A stretch of 64,000 bases of DNA from Citrobacter youngae ATCC 29220 (lineage in GTDB: Bacteria; Pseudomonadota; Gammaproteobacteria; Enterobacterales; Enterobacteriaceae), in NCBI RefSeq assembly GCF_000155975.1, contig NZ_GG730302.1, positions 398,599 through 462,598 on the forward strand, given 5' to 3'. This document shows, in pieces, positions 1-8,015 of the stretch. The stretch's first letter is position 1. Each line of letters opens with the position of its first letter. A model generated the notes under the pieces. The model saw only the letters and a program-made list of their open reading frames with translations, ran no database searches and was not told the DNA's origin. Made by a program: the position numbers and the translations under genes.

Positions 1-1050
1 CAACTGCTCGATATGCGCCCCGCTCTGCTTAACGCCCGCGTTTTCCGGGGCCAGACGCTGAACGATGCCCGCCTGGGTGCGAATGGCGGTGATAGTCTGG
101 CCGATGTCATCATGCAGTTCGCGCGCCACGTCGCGGCGTACGCTCTCTTCGGTCTCCAGCAGCCGCTCTGCCAGACGGTGGTTGCGCGCTAATTCGTTTT
201 GCAGCGACTGGTTAAGCTCGCGCAGGCGCTGAATACCCGCGCCGAGCAGTAGCCCGGTCAGGCTTTGCACTAACAGGGAGAGCAACAGGTCGACGGGATG
301 ATCGTGCCAGGTCTGGCTGGCAATCAGCGCGATGGCGTTCATTAACGTCGCAATCAGCGCGCCCTGCCAGCCGTAGTGCCAGGCAAGCGCAATAATCGGT
401 AACGCGAGACAGAACGGCGTGAAGCGAGACAGCTCATTCGGTAAGCCCAGCTGCAACCACAGGCTGACGCTGAACAGCAGCAGATACCAGACTAAGTGCC
501 GTCCGCGCCAGTTCACCGGCTGTGATACCACCGCCGGGCCGAGCGGCAGCCAGGTGGTGCTGGTCAGATAGTGCCAGAACACCAGGCAAATCGGCGCCAG
601 GGTTAATCCTCCGGTGAGCGTCAGCAGCAGGGCATTCCACGCCTCTTCGCCTTGCCCGAGCCACGGTAGAGATTGCAGCAATGCCGCCGCCGTCAACGCC
701 GCGCCCTGCAACAGCAGCGTGCGCCAGTCGCGCTGCTGGCGGTATCGCGAAATCAGCATCACCGGAAGTAGCGTGAGGACGCTGCCGATCGTCAAAAGTG
801 GCAAATGAGCCAGCGCCACCTCCTGCGCCAACCAGAACAGCATTAGCCATTCCGCCCCCAGCAGCACCAGCCAGTAGCCGCGCGGACATTGCAGCATCAG
901 CCCCAGACGCAGGCCAAACGGAAACAGCAGTACCGCCAGCTCCGGGCGCTCAACCAGATGCAGGCTGATGCTCCACAGACAGAACCACGCGGCGGAGAAG
1001 ATAAAGAAGCAGGCGACAACGGTGATTAACCGCGAACAGAGCGTGTTCAT
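1..1050 (-). CDS. uhpB: UhpB sensor histidine kinase, C-terminus cut by window edge
   Basis: Membrane sensor kinase of the hexose-phosphate uptake system; with UhpC it senses external glucose-6-phosphate and phosphorylates UhpA. Translating the minus strand from the ATG at 1048-1050 gives 350 uninterrupted codons that run off position 1, against about 500 in the family. The N-terminal ~270 residues are a series of hydrophobic membrane segments. They are followed by a helical stretch with the HisKA_3-type phospho-acceptor box (residues [10 protein letters not shown], near residue 313). The ATPase domain lies outside the window. The start overlaps the uhpA stop as ATGA, so the two genes are translationally coupled. 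Identification is by recalled similarity and gene order. Confidence 0.95.
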   Translation of the reverse strand, partial: MNTLCSRLITVVACFFIFSAAWFCLWSISLHLVERPELAVLLFPFGLRLGLMLQCPRGYWLVLLGAEWLMLFWLAQEVALAHLPLLTIGSVLTLLPVMLISRYRQQRDWRTLLLQGAALTAAALLQSLPWLGQGEEAWNALLLTLTGGLTLAPICLVFWHYLTSTTWLPLGPAVVSQPVNWRGRHLVWYLLLFSVSLWLQLGLPNELSRFTPFCLALPIIALAWHYGWQGALIATLMNAIALIASQTWHDHPVDLLLSLLVQSLTGLLLGAGIQRLRELNQSLQNELARNHRLAERLLETEESVRRDVARELHDDIGQTITAIRTQAGIVQRLAPENAGVKQSGAHIEQL

Positions 1051-1640
1051 TGCCAGCCGTCAAACATCCGGCGGGCCAGTTCGACGTCGTTGCTGACGCC
1101 CAGCTTTTCCATCAGGTTGGCGCGATGGACGTGCACCGTTTTCGGCGACAGGCCCAGTTCGGCGGCAATCTCTTTGACCGCCATACCTTGCGCCAGTTTT
1201 TCCGCTACCTGACGTTCGCGTTTAGTCAGCGGATCCTGACGCCCGGCCGCCAGCTTGACGGCGATATCCGGCGTCAGATAGCAGCCGCCGGTCGCCACGG
1301 TATGCACCGCCGCGATCAGCTCATCCGGGCTACAGCGTTTGGAAAGGAAACCACGCGCGCCCGCGTTGAGCGCCTGCTCCACCAGCGCCGGGCTGTCATG
1401 GACGGAGAGCATGATAATCGCCATCCCTTTAGGCAACTGGCTTAACAGTTCAAGACCGGAAATATCAGGCATCGAAATGTCGCAAATACAGACCTGCACG
1501 CCGCGTCCCGGTAATCCCGCCAGCGCCTCGCTGCCAGAGCCAAACTCAGCCACAACCTGCAAATCAGGTTCCAGCCCCAGCAGTTGGGCAAAGCCGGAGC
1601 GGACGATAAGGTGGTCGTCAATGAGGGCGATAGTGGTCAT
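1047..1640 (-). CDS. uhpA: UhpA response regulator
   Basis: NarL/FixJ-type DNA-binding response regulator that activates the hexose-phosphate transporter gene uhpT when phosphorylated by UhpB. The 197-residue protein has a receiver domain (about 1-115) with the acidic pair D8-D9, phospho-acceptor D54 in the CICDISMPD context and conserved K101. A LuxR-type helix-turn-helix follows (about 135-195, [15 protein letters not shown] then [10 protein letters not shown]). The length matches the family. It lies directly upstream of uhpB with a 4-bp overlap. Confidence 0.97.
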   Translation of the reverse strand: MTTIALIDDHLIVRSGFAQLLGLEPDLQVVAEFGSGSEALAGLPGRGVQVCICDISMPDISGLELLSQLPKGMAIIMLSVHDSPALVEQALNAGARGFLSKRCSPDELIAAVHTVATGGCYLTPDIAVKLAAGRQDPLTKRERQVAEKLAQGMAVKEIAAELGLSPKTVHVHRANLMEKLGVSNDVELARRMFDGWQ

Positions 1641-1663
1641 AGCGATTCCTGGTGCCAGAAAGC

Positions 1664-1743
1664 GCCGGATGGCGGCGTAAACGCCTTATCCGGCCTACGG
1701 GTACAGTCCTTGTAGGCCGGATAAGCGCAGCGCCAACCGGCAA
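1664..1743. repeat. REP/BIME pair
   Basis: Two inverted REP units (GCCGGATGGCGGCG...TATCCGGCCTAC and TAGGCCGGATAAGCGC...CCGGCA) lie between the 3' end of ilvN and the 5' end of uhpA. They can fold into a long stem-loop and may protect or end messages. The consensus is the standard enterobacterial REP. Confidence 0.9.
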
Positions 1744-1792
1744 AAGCGCTTACCTTAACGATAAGCGCCCTGGTGTTCAAGCCTTGAGCGGA

Positions 1793-2083
1793 TCACTCAA
1801 AGAACACGGTGATTTTGTTAAACATCGACGGATCTGACTGGTTACGGGCCACTTTCACCACATCTTCCAGTTTGTCGATCTGGCTTATCATCTGCTCCAG
1901 ACGCTGATCGTCGTTGACCAGTAGCCAGATACGACTCTTATCGCTGTCCTGAATCGGTAGACAGAGAATACCTTCCACGTTAAATGCGCGACGGGCAAAC
2001 AGCCCGCAGACGTGGGTCATTACGCCCGGATGGTTGCGTACGGTGAGTTCCAGGATTACGTTGTCATGAGTCTGCTGTTGCAT
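1793..2083 (-). CDS. ilvN: Acetolactate synthase I small (regulatory) subunit
   Basis: Regulatory subunit of acetohydroxyacid synthase I, which makes acetolactate and acetohydroxybutyrate for valine, leucine and isoleucine synthesis. At 96 residues it consists essentially of one ACT domain (about 10-85, starting [22 protein letters not shown]), the family's binding site for feedback by valine. The length matches known IlvN, much shorter than the IlvH type. It follows ilvB by 3 bp and shares the ivbL-controlled transcript. Confidence 0.97.
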   Translation of the reverse strand: MQQQTHDNVILELTVRNHPGVMTHVCGLFARRAFNVEGILCLPIQDSDKSRIWLLVNDDQRLEQMISQIDKLEDVVKVARNQSDPSMFNKITVFFE

Positions 2084-2086
2084 GGC

Positions 2087-3775
2087 TTATTCCCCCACCA
2101 TTTCTGTGTTTGCCGCACCCGGCGGCACCATCGGGTACACTTTTTCTTCGGCGTCGATACGCACGTGAATCAGCGCAGGTCCAGGACGATTAATCATCTC
2201 CTGCAACGCTGCCTGCGGGTCTGCTTCGTTATTCAAATCGCAGGTTTCGAGACCAAAACCGGCGGCGATCTGCATAAAGTTAATCATCCCCGGATAGGTC
2301 GCGGCAAACACGCCCTGCTTATAGAACAGGCTCTGCTGTTGATAGACCAGCCCCAGCGCTTCGTTATTCATCAGGATAATCTTAATATCCAGCTGGTTTT
2401 CGCTGGCGGTCGCCATTTCCTGGATATTCATCATCAGACTGCCGTCGCCAGAGAAGCACAACACTTTCTTGTCCGGGTTCGCCAACGCAGCGCCTATCGC
2501 CGCCGGCAGACCGAAGCCCATGGTGCCGAGACCGCCGGAGGTCAGCCACTGGCGCGGACGGTTCAGCGGATAAGCCTGGGCCGCCCACATCTGATGCTGG
2601 CCGACGTCGGTGGTGATAATGGCGCTGTCGTCCACGCAGGCAGCCACGGCGTTGATCAGCCCATAGTGGCTGAGCGGGTCGCTTTCCTGCGGAATAGTAC
2701 AAGGGAATTCACGTTGTAAATCAGCCACCATTTGATGCCACGACTCTCGCGGCTGCGCTTCAATCAATGGGATTAATTGCGCCAGAACTTCATCGACATC
2801 CGCCTGAATCGCCACGTGCGGCTGTTTGATTTTACCCAGCTCCGCGCGGTCGATATCCACATGGATGATTTTGGCGTTCGGGCAGAACTGTTCGGTTTTA
2901 CCAATCGCCCGGTCATCAAAACGTGCGCCAAGAACAATCAACAAATCCGCTTCTTGCAGGATAAAGTTGGTGCTGCGCGCGCCGTGCATGCCCAGCATAC
3001 CTAACGACAGCGGATGCGCTTTTGGCAGCATGCCGAGCGCCATCAAGGTCATGGTGGTGGGCAGCGTCGCTTTTTCTGCCAGTTCACGCACACGTTCCGG
3101 CGCGTTAATTACGCCGCCGCCGAGGTACAGCACCGGACGCTGTGCGGCGTTAATCATGGCCGCGGCATCGCGAATGCTGTCTGCGCTAAAGGTCGGCGCG
3201 GGCGCTTTTTCAGCCGGTGCGGGCATCTCTTCAATTTCAAATACGGCGGTTTGAATATCCTTAGGAATGTCTATCCACACCGGGCCTGGACGTCCGGACT
3301 GCGCAATGCGGAAGGCATCGCTCATGACCTGCGGTAATTCATTGATATGGCGGACCAGATAGTTGTGCTTAGTGATGGGGATAGAAATACCGTAGGTATC
3401 GACTTCCTGGAAGGCGTCGGTGCCGATCATTGAGGCCGGAACCTGCCCGGTGATGCACACCAGCGGGATGGAATCCAGACGCGCATCGGCAATCGCGGTC
3501 ACCAGGTTGGTGGCACCCGGCCCGCTACAGGCCATACACACGGCAGGTTTGCCATCGGTTCGCGCCATGCCTTGCGCGATAAACCCCGCCCCCTGCTCGT
3601 GGCGCGCCAGGATATGCCGGATTTGCGTGCTTTGGCTTAAGGCGTCATAGACGGGAAGAATCGATCCGCCAGGAATACCGGTGACGACCTGAATTCCCTG
3701 ACGTTCCAGGAAATGAACGATGAATTCTGCGCCCGTAAAACGCGTACGCTTGGATGTTATGCCCGAACTTGCCAT
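2087..3775 (-). CDS. ilvB: Acetolactate synthase I large (catalytic) subunit
   Basis: Thiamine-diphosphate enzyme condensing pyruvate with pyruvate or 2-ketobutyrate, the first common step in branched-chain amino acid synthesis. The 562-residue protein shows the three-domain layout of the family. The N-terminal pyrimidine-binding domain carries the activating Glu near residue 60 (ARHEQGAGF). A central domain follows, and the C-terminal PP domain has the GDG...NN motif (GDGSLMMNIQE to LMNNEALG, about 440-475). It is cytoplasmic and acts with IlvN. Transcription comes from upstream of the ivbL leader through an attenuator. Confidence 0.98.
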   Translation of the reverse strand: MASSGITSKRTRFTGAEFIVHFLERQGIQVVTGIPGGSILPVYDALSQSTQIRHILARHEQGAGFIAQGMARTDGKPAVCMACSGPGATNLVTAIADARLDSIPLVCITGQVPASMIGTDAFQEVDTYGISIPITKHNYLVRHINELPQVMSDAFRIAQSGRPGPVWIDIPKDIQTAVFEIEEMPAPAEKAPAPTFSADSIRDAAAMINAAQRPVLYLGGGVINAPERVRELAEKATLPTTMTLMALGMLPKAHPLSLGMLGMHGARSTNFILQEADLLIVLGARFDDRAIGKTEQFCPNAKIIHVDIDRAELGKIKQPHVAIQADVDEVLAQLIPLIEAQPRESWHQMVADLQREFPCTIPQESDPLSHYGLINAVAACVDDSAIITTDVGQHQMWAAQAYPLNRPRQWLTSGGLGTMGFGLPAAIGAALANPDKKVLCFSGDGSLMMNIQEMATASENQLDIKIILMNNEALGLVYQQQSLFYKQGVFAATYPGMINFMQIAAGFGLETCDLNNEADPQAALQEMINRPGPALIHVRIDAEEKVYPMVPPGAANTEMVGE

Positions 3776-3824
3776 GCTCCAGTCCTTTTATTCTGGGCCG
3801 TTGCTCCGGGCAGGTCTCTTAAAC

Positions 3825-3860
3825 GAAAAACCCCGCCCGGTTTGCGCCGGCGGGGTTTTG
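3825..3860 (-). terminator. ilvBN attenuator terminator
   Basis: On the minus strand AACCCCGCCGG-loop-CCGGGCGGGGTT is followed by TTTTT, an intrinsic terminator between ivbL and ilvB. Its position fits attenuation controlled by translation of the Val-rich leader peptide. Confidence 0.9.
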
Positions 3861-3882
3861 GAATCGTGTGTTGATCCGGACC

Positions 3883-3981
3883 CTACGGCGCATTGCCGAC
3901 GACCACCACCACACGCACGACGACCGCTGCGCGAGATGGCGCAGTTTTTAGTAGGGTCGCAGTCAGCATGGAAGGGTTCAT
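3883..3981 (-). CDS. ivbL: ilvBN operon leader peptide
   Basis: A 32-codon reading frame beginning MNPSMLTATLL and ending VVVGNAP lies 5' of the attenuator. Ten of its codons are valine, nearly all in one cluster broken by a single Arg. Ribosome stalling on these codons when charged valyl-tRNA is scarce would favour the antiterminator and allow ilvBN transcription. It differs from the recalled E. coli IvbL (MTTSMLNAKLL start) in the first residues but keeps the Val run and the VGNAP end. The ATG at 3979-3981 is preceded by an AGGTCC stretch; the ribosome binding site is weak. Confidence 0.93.
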   Translation of the reverse strand: MNPSMLTATLLKTAPSRAAVVVRVVVVVGNAP

Positions 3982-3984
3982 TAG

Positions 3985-4100
3985 GGACCTGTCTGTTTGT
4001 TGATTAACTGGATTTATACAAACACAGGTTTTTCAGCGTGACAATGGAAAAATTTTCATCTGCACAAAAATGCGTCAAAGATCACATTTCGCTATGTGAT
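3985..4100 (-). promoter_or_regulatory. ilvB promoter region (approximate)
   Basis: Upstream of ivbL on the minus strand a TATAAA box (4013-4018) could serve as -10 for ilvBN. A clear -35 at ideal spacing is not obvious, and CRP control is known in E. coli. The assignment is approximate; no other gene is seen in this stretch. Confidence 0.4.
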
Positions 4101-4109
4101 GATGAAAAA

Positions 4110-4186
4110 CAAAAAACCCCGCCGGAGCGAGGTTCTTTTCAGCGTTGTGCGGTTGGTAGCCGCCGAGCACACTGTGTTATGTCAAC
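4110..4186 (-). ncRNA. istR: IstR-1 antisense RNA, inhibitor of tisB
   Basis: A small RNA of about 77 nt is predicted on the minus strand. It starts GTTGACATAACACAGTGTGC and ends in a GC-rich hairpin (GCTCCGGCGGGG) followed by six T (4110-4116). A good constitutive promoter sits exactly upstream: TTGCGT (4216-4221), 17-bp spacer, TATACT (4193-4198), start 7 bp later. Its first 22 nt (4165-4186) are perfectly complementary to the tisB leader at 4414-4435. This is the layout known for IstR-1 in E. coli, where pairing blocks TisB translation and promotes RNase III cleavage. A longer LexA-controlled form, IstR-2, may start further upstream. Confidence 0.92.
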
Positions 4187-4281
4187 GAGAAAAGTATACG
4201 CGTTCTGCGAAGAACACGCAATTTCGGCACGAATTTTGATGATGTTGAGTATGGCCTAATGTTGACGTCTCGTCCATAAAA

Positions 4282-4301
4282 TACTGTTAATTTATACAGT
4301 A
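4282..4301. promoter_or_regulatory. LexA (SOS) box at the tisB promoter
   Basis: TACTGTTAATTTATACAGTA matches the CTGT-N8-ACAG LexA operator closely and is nearly palindromic. It overlaps the presumed -35 (TGTTAA, 4285-4290) of a promoter whose -10 is TATAAT at 4308-4313 with 17-bp spacing. LexA binding would therefore silence tisB until DNA damage. Confidence 0.93.
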
Positions 4302-4503
4302 TTTATCTATAATATTTCGGTACGCAATGTGTTATGCGGGGGCCGCATCGTAAACCGGCGCATCAAAGTCCTGGCTGAAACGGGTGGTGCCGTCAGCGCC
4401 TTAACCCCCGTGTGAGCACACTGTGTTATGTCAACAAAGGTGCTGGCAACAGGCAGCGGCGAGGTACGCCAGCACCGTGCTCCTTGTACCAAAAGGAGAG
4501 CGT
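4302..4503 (+). promoter_or_regulatory. tisB promoter -10 and long regulatory 5' leader
   Basis: After TATAAT (4308-4313) transcription would start near 4320, leaving a leader of about 180 nt before tisB. The leader contains the 22-nt IstR target (4414-4435) and several GC-rich stems. In E. coli the corresponding leader needs processing before ribosomes can load at a standby site. Short ATG-started frames in it (e.g. at 4327, 8 codons) are not counted as genes; E. coli tisA is likewise considered untranslated. Confidence 0.75.
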
Positions 4504-4593
4504 ATGAGCCTCGTGGATATCGCTATTCTTATCCTCAAACTCATTGTTGCAGCACTGCAACTACTTGATGCCGTTCTGAAATACGTTAAGTAA
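4504..4593 (+). CDS. tisB: TisB type I toxin, membrane peptide
   Basis: A 29-residue peptide starting MSLVDIAILILKLIVAALQL and ending in VLKYVK. It is one amphipathic hydrophobic helix with spaced charged residues (D5, K12, D22, K26, K29). It is nearly identical to E. coli TisB, which inserts into the inner membrane, dissipates the proton motive force and promotes persister formation under SOS. The start is set by an AAAAGGAG ribosome binding site just upstream. It is repressed at transcription by LexA (4282-4301) and at translation by IstR (4110-4186). Confidence 0.95.
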   Translation: MSLVDIAILILKLIVAALQLLDAVLKYVK

Positions 4594-4613
4594 TTCAGAT
4601 TCAAGTCGCACCT

Positions 4614-4645
4614 AAGGGGAGCGGGTAACACTCCGCTCCCCTTTC
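4614..4645 (+). terminator. tisB terminator
   Basis: An eleven-base-pair perfect stem, AAGGGGAGCGG (4614-4624) with CCGCTCCCCTT (4633-4643), is followed by a short T-rich run, 20 bp after the tisB stop. Confidence 0.85.
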
Positions 4646-4716
4646 ACCTTTTCCCAGGTGCTTGTCACGCGTCAATATGTTACGTTTTTATGACATCCTC
4701 AGGGAAGAATGCCGCC

Positions 4717-5550
4717 ATGACGCTTTCTGTTTTCTGCATTTTGCTGTTCGCCGCGCTGCTGCACGCCAGCTGGAATGCCATTGTTAAGGCTGGAAACGAT
4801 AAGCTGTACTCAGCGATCGGGGTCAGCGGCTCAGCGGCGATTATGGCGTTGATCTTCTTACCCTTCGCACCTCAGCCTTCCGCCGCCAGTCTGCCGTTTT
4901 TGGCCGTCTCAACCGCGCTACAAGTGGTATACACGGTGCTGGTCGCCAAAACCTATCAGGTTTCGGATATGAGCCAGACCTATCCCCTGATGCGCGGCAC
5001 AGCGCCGCTGCTGGTTGCCATTATCAGCGTTCTGTTCCTTGGCGATAGCCTCTCTCTGCTTGCCTGGGTGGGGATTGCCACCATCTGTCTGGCAATTCTC
5101 TGCATGGCATTTAACGGACGCAGCAGCTCGCAGCGGGGGATCGTTCTGGCGCTCATTAACGCCTGTTTTATTGCCGGTTACACGCTGGTTGATGGCACCG
5201 GGGTACGTTTATCCGAAACCGCGCTGGGCTATACGCTATGGACCTTCTTTCTGAACGGCTCCTGCTTACTGGGCTGGGCGATGATCGCCAGACGCCGGGA
5301 AGCGTCACGCTATCTGGCACAGCAGTGGAAGAAAGGAATTCTTGGCGGAATTGGTACGATGGGTTCGTACGGACTGGCGCTGTGGGCCATGACCCAGGCG
5401 CCGTTGGCGGTGGTCGCTGCGCTGCGGGAAACGTCCATCCTGTTTGGCGCCCTGCTCGCGTGGCTGCTGCTGAAAGAAAAGGTTGCCGGAATGCGTCTTG
5501 TCGCGGCGGCAGGCATTGCCGTAGGCGCGGTTTTGCTCCGCTTGTCATGA
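4717..5550 (+). CDS. EamA/DMT-family membrane transporter
   Basis: Predicted inner-membrane transporter of the drug/metabolite superfamily; the substrate cannot be told from sequence. From the ATG at 4717 it has 277 residues with about ten hydrophobic segments in two similar halves, the usual EamA duplication. The N-terminus has the family-like HASWNAIVKA stretch and the C-terminal half ends in LLKEKVAGMRLVAAAGIAVGAVLL. An ATG at 4690 is in frame, but only 4717 has an AGGGAA ribosome binding site about 10 bp upstream, so I prefer it. It lies between tisB and emrD and is not part of the E. coli K-12 order I recall, so it is probably an accessory gene of this lineage. Confidence 0.85.
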   Translation: MTLSVFCILLFAALLHASWNAIVKAGNDKLYSAIGVSGSAAIMALIFLPFAPQPSAASLPFLAVSTALQVVYTVLVAKTYQVSDMSQTYPLMRGTAPLLVAIISVLFLGDSLSLLAWVGIATICLAILCMAFNGRSSSQRGIVLALINACFIAGYTLVDGTGVRLSETALGYTLWTFFLNGSCLLGWAMIARRREASRYLAQQWKKGILGGIGTMGSYGLALWAMTQAPLAVVAALRETSILFGALLAWLLLKEKVAGMRLVAAAGIAVGAVLLRLS

Positions 5551-5743
5551 TCCCTTTGTAAACCTGATGCAATCCGGCAACATTTGTTGCCGTTTTTTGT
5601 TTACATTTCCTGCCGTTCATCGTTCAAACATTCCAGCCCACTATCTGGCCTTCTTTTTCTATTGTGGTAGATTCCACGCGCATTTACGGGAAAGTGCAGC
5701 ACCTTATTCTTCTTTTTTCTCTTTTTTAAAAGTAATCAGCGAA

Positions 5744-6928
5744 ATGAAAAGGCACAGAAGCGTCAATTTGTTGTTGATGTTGGTATTACTGGTGGCGGTT
5801 GGACAGATGGCGCAAACCATTTATATCCCCGCGATAGCTGATATGGCGCGTGAACTGAACGTTCGTGAAGGGGCGGTGCAGAGCGTGATGGCCGCCTACC
5901 TGTTGACCTACGGCCTGTCACAACTGTTTTACGGCCCCCTTTCCGATCGCGTTGGCCGCCGTCCGGTGATCCTCGCCGGGATGTCTATTTTTATGCTGGC
6001 CACGCTGGTCGCCATTACCACCCATAGCCTGACGGTACTGATTATCGCCAGCGCGATCCAGGGGATGGGGACGGGCGTCGGCGGTGTGATGGCGCGAACC
6101 TTGCCGCGCGATCTGTATGAAGGTACGCAGCTTCGTCATGCCAACAGTTTGCTGAATATGGGGATCCTGGTCAGCCCGCTGCTGGCGCCGCTGATTGGCG
6201 GCATGCTGGATACCCTGTGGAACTGGCGCGCCTGTTATATTTTCCTGCTGATTCTGTGCGCGGGCGTCACGTTTAGCATGGCGCGCTGGATGCCGGAAAC
6301 GCGCCCGGCAGGCGCGCCGCGCCCACGGCTTATCGCCAGCTACAAAACATTGTTTGGCAATAGCTCTTTCACCTGTTACGTGCTGATGCTGATTGGCGGT
6401 CTGGCGGGCGTTGCGGTCTTCGAAGTCTGCTCTGGGGTGTTGTTGGGCGCAGGGCTGGGTTTAAGCAGCATGGTGGTCAGTATTCTGTTTATTCTGCCTA
6501 TCCCGGCGGCGTTTTTCGGCGCCTGGTTCGCCGGTCGCCCGAATAAGCGTTTCTCCACGCTGATGTGGCAGTCGGTTATCTGCTGTCTGGTCGCCGGTTT
6601 AATGATGTGGATCCCAGGCCTGTTCGACGTGATGAACGTCTGGACGCTGCTGGTTCCCGCCGCGCTGTTTTTCTTCGGCGCCGGGATGCTGTTTCCGCTG
6701 GCAACCAGCGGCGCAATGGAGCCTTTCCCGTTCCTGGCAGGCACTGCCGGCGCGCTGGTTGGGGGATTACAAAACATTGGTTCCGGCGTGCTGGCATGGT
6801 TCTCCGCTATGCTGCCGCAGACCGGACAAGCCAGTCTGGGCCTGCTGATGACCCTTATGGGGCTGCTGATTTTTGTGTGCTGGCTTCCGCTGGCGTCACG
6901 CGTGTCGCATCAGGGGCAGGCGGTTTAA
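5744..6928 (+). CDS. emrD: EmrD multidrug efflux MFS transporter
   Basis: Twelve-helix major facilitator proton antiporter of the DHA1 drug-exporter type. In E. coli it exports uncouplers and other amphipathic compounds. Starting at the ATG at 5744 (MKRHRSVNLLLMLVLLVAVGQ) gives 394 residues, the length of E. coli EmrD. The reading frame is open further upstream to 5567, but that part is not conserved in the recalled homologue. The MFS motif A appears as GPLSDRVGRRPV after helix 2. Its 3' end overlaps the converging gene on the other strand by 74 bp. Confidence 0.95.
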   Translation: MKRHRSVNLLLMLVLLVAVGQMAQTIYIPAIADMARELNVREGAVQSVMAAYLLTYGLSQLFYGPLSDRVGRRPVILAGMSIFMLATLVAITTHSLTVLIIASAIQGMGTGVGGVMARTLPRDLYEGTQLRHANSLLNMGILVSPLLAPLIGGMLDTLWNWRACYIFLLILCAGVTFSMARWMPETRPAGAPRPRLIASYKTLFGNSSFTCYVLMLIGGLAGVAVFEVCSGVLLGAGLGLSSMVVSILFILPIPAAFFGAWFAGRPNKRFSTLMWQSVICCLVAGLMMWIPGLFDVMNVWTLLVPAALFFFGAGMLFPLATSGAMEPFPFLAGTAGALVGGLQNIGSGVLAWFSAMLPQTGQASLGLLMTLMGLLIFVCWLPLASRVSHQGQAV

Positions 6929-7916
6929 GCGCATGATGGCCCGGCTTATCGCCGGGCTTGTCACATTCAGGCGCAATCATCGTCGTCAGCAACGGCTCCA
7001 GCGCCGGACGCCAGGCTCCCTCCTCGCCATCATAGAACTGCGTATCCGCATTGATTGCGTAGGGAATCTTCGCCTTCTTCAGCTCGCACGCCATAAAGCG
7101 GGCAAATGCCGTTTGCGCTGCGGAAGGCGCATTTTTGATGGTTTCTCCCGGCGACCAGCCCCCCACCCAACTCACGTGACCGGTTTTCTGCTGCCAGCGA
7201 ATGGCGGTATTGATACGGGCGCGAATAGCCGCCTTTTCAGCCGCAGTCCCGGACGTCCATGGATATTTGCCGTTATTTTTCAGCGGCCCCCACGGGAAGA
7301 TATGCCATTCGGCCAGCACGGTATTCTGGCTTTGCGGCGGCAACTTCAGGTTCGGCAACTCTTCCGGCGCGGCACGCAGTCGCGGCGCGATGAAAATCAT
7401 GCGTTGCGGGTCAATGGCATGGATGGTGCGAATCGCTTTGTCATACACCCGGTTGAGGGATGCCTGATTATGGTTGAGCTTATCCGCAGGTTCATAAATC
7501 AGGTCAAAACCCAGTAGCGGCGAACGTTGACCAAAGTAATGGGCCACCGCCACCCACCAGTTAACCACCTCTTTTTCGTTACCGGCGCTGGGATCTTGTT
7601 TATATTCATCCGCCTGGTAAGCAATAATCGGGATTACGCCATACTGCTCGCAGGCTTCGACCAGCTTGCGCAGATGAATAAGTCTGGCCTCCGTCGGTTC
7701 TCCCGCCACGCGAATACGCACATGGGAAATGCCTTTCGCCCTGAAATCCCGCACTACCAGCGGATCGAACTCGCGGATGCCGCGCTCGGTTCGCGCCCAA
7801 TCTACATCCATCCCGACCCCAAGCTGCTGCGCATACAACGCCGCCGTCAGAGCAGGTTGCGCGGCGCACACGGTAGCGCTGGCGAAGAGTAACAGGGAAA
7901 CAATCGACTTTAACAC
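6855..7916 (-). CDS. Exported glycoside hydrolase family 5-like (cellulase-fold) protein
   Basis: Probable secreted or periplasmic protein with a GH5-like TIM barrel. From a GTG at 7914-7916, preceded by TAAGGA, it has 353 residues. They begin with a clean signal peptide (MLKSIVSLLLFASATVCA, then AQPALT). The frame is open further upstream to 7973 but without a comparable ribosome binding site. Features typical of the fold are an early DWARTERGIREFDPLVVRDFRAKG helix, a barrel strand HVRIRV, the FDLIYEPADKLNHN segment (position of the acid/base NEP motif, here YEP) and AEWHIFPWG. The proline-rich C-terminal tail (after about residue 320) overlaps the 3' end of emrD. The substrate is unknown, and altered catalytic motifs mean activity should not be assumed. 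Confidence 0.75.
   Translation of the reverse strand: MLKSIVSLLLFASATVCAAQPALTAALYAQQLGVGMDVDWARTERGIREFDPLVVRDFRAKGISHVRIRVAGEPTEARLIHLRKLVEACEQYGVIPIIAYQADEYKQDPSAGNEKEVVNWWVAVAHYFGQRSPLLGFDLIYEPADKLNHNQASLNRVYDKAIRTIHAIDPQRMIFIAPRLRAAPEELPNLKLPPQSQNTVLAEWHIFPWGPLKNNGKYPWTSGTAAEKAAIRARINTAIRWQQKTGHVSWVGGWSPGETIKNAPSAAQTAFARFMACELKKAKIPYAINADTQFYDGEEGAWRPALEPLLTTMIAPECDKPGDKPGHHALKPPAPDATRVTPAEASTQKSAAP
6939..6962 (+). terminator. Weak emrD terminator inside the converging gene
   Basis: GCCCGGC (6939-6945), loop TTATC, GCCGGGC (6951-6957), then TTGT. The T-run is poor. It lies within the 3' coding part of the minus-strand glycoside-hydrolase-like gene. Confidence 0.5.
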
Positions 7917-8015
7917 GGTCGTCCTTACGCAAATCATCAGGAGTGATATCACGTATTTAGCATGCTTTTTCACGTTCCGTGTAGAGTGAAAGCGTAAAAA
8001 ATATGCGTGCCCCGC

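Noticed and set aside
2012-2719. 235-codon frame opposite ilvB
   Set aside because: Fully antisense to ilvB and ilvN, which are certain.
4038-4259. 73-codon plus-strand frame over istR
   Set aside because: Crosses the istR terminator and promoter; no ribosome binding site and no similarity recognised.
4327-4353. Possible tisA-like short frame in the tisB leader
   Set aside because: Eight codons only, without ribosome binding site; the leader is regulatory and E. coli tisA is not considered translated.
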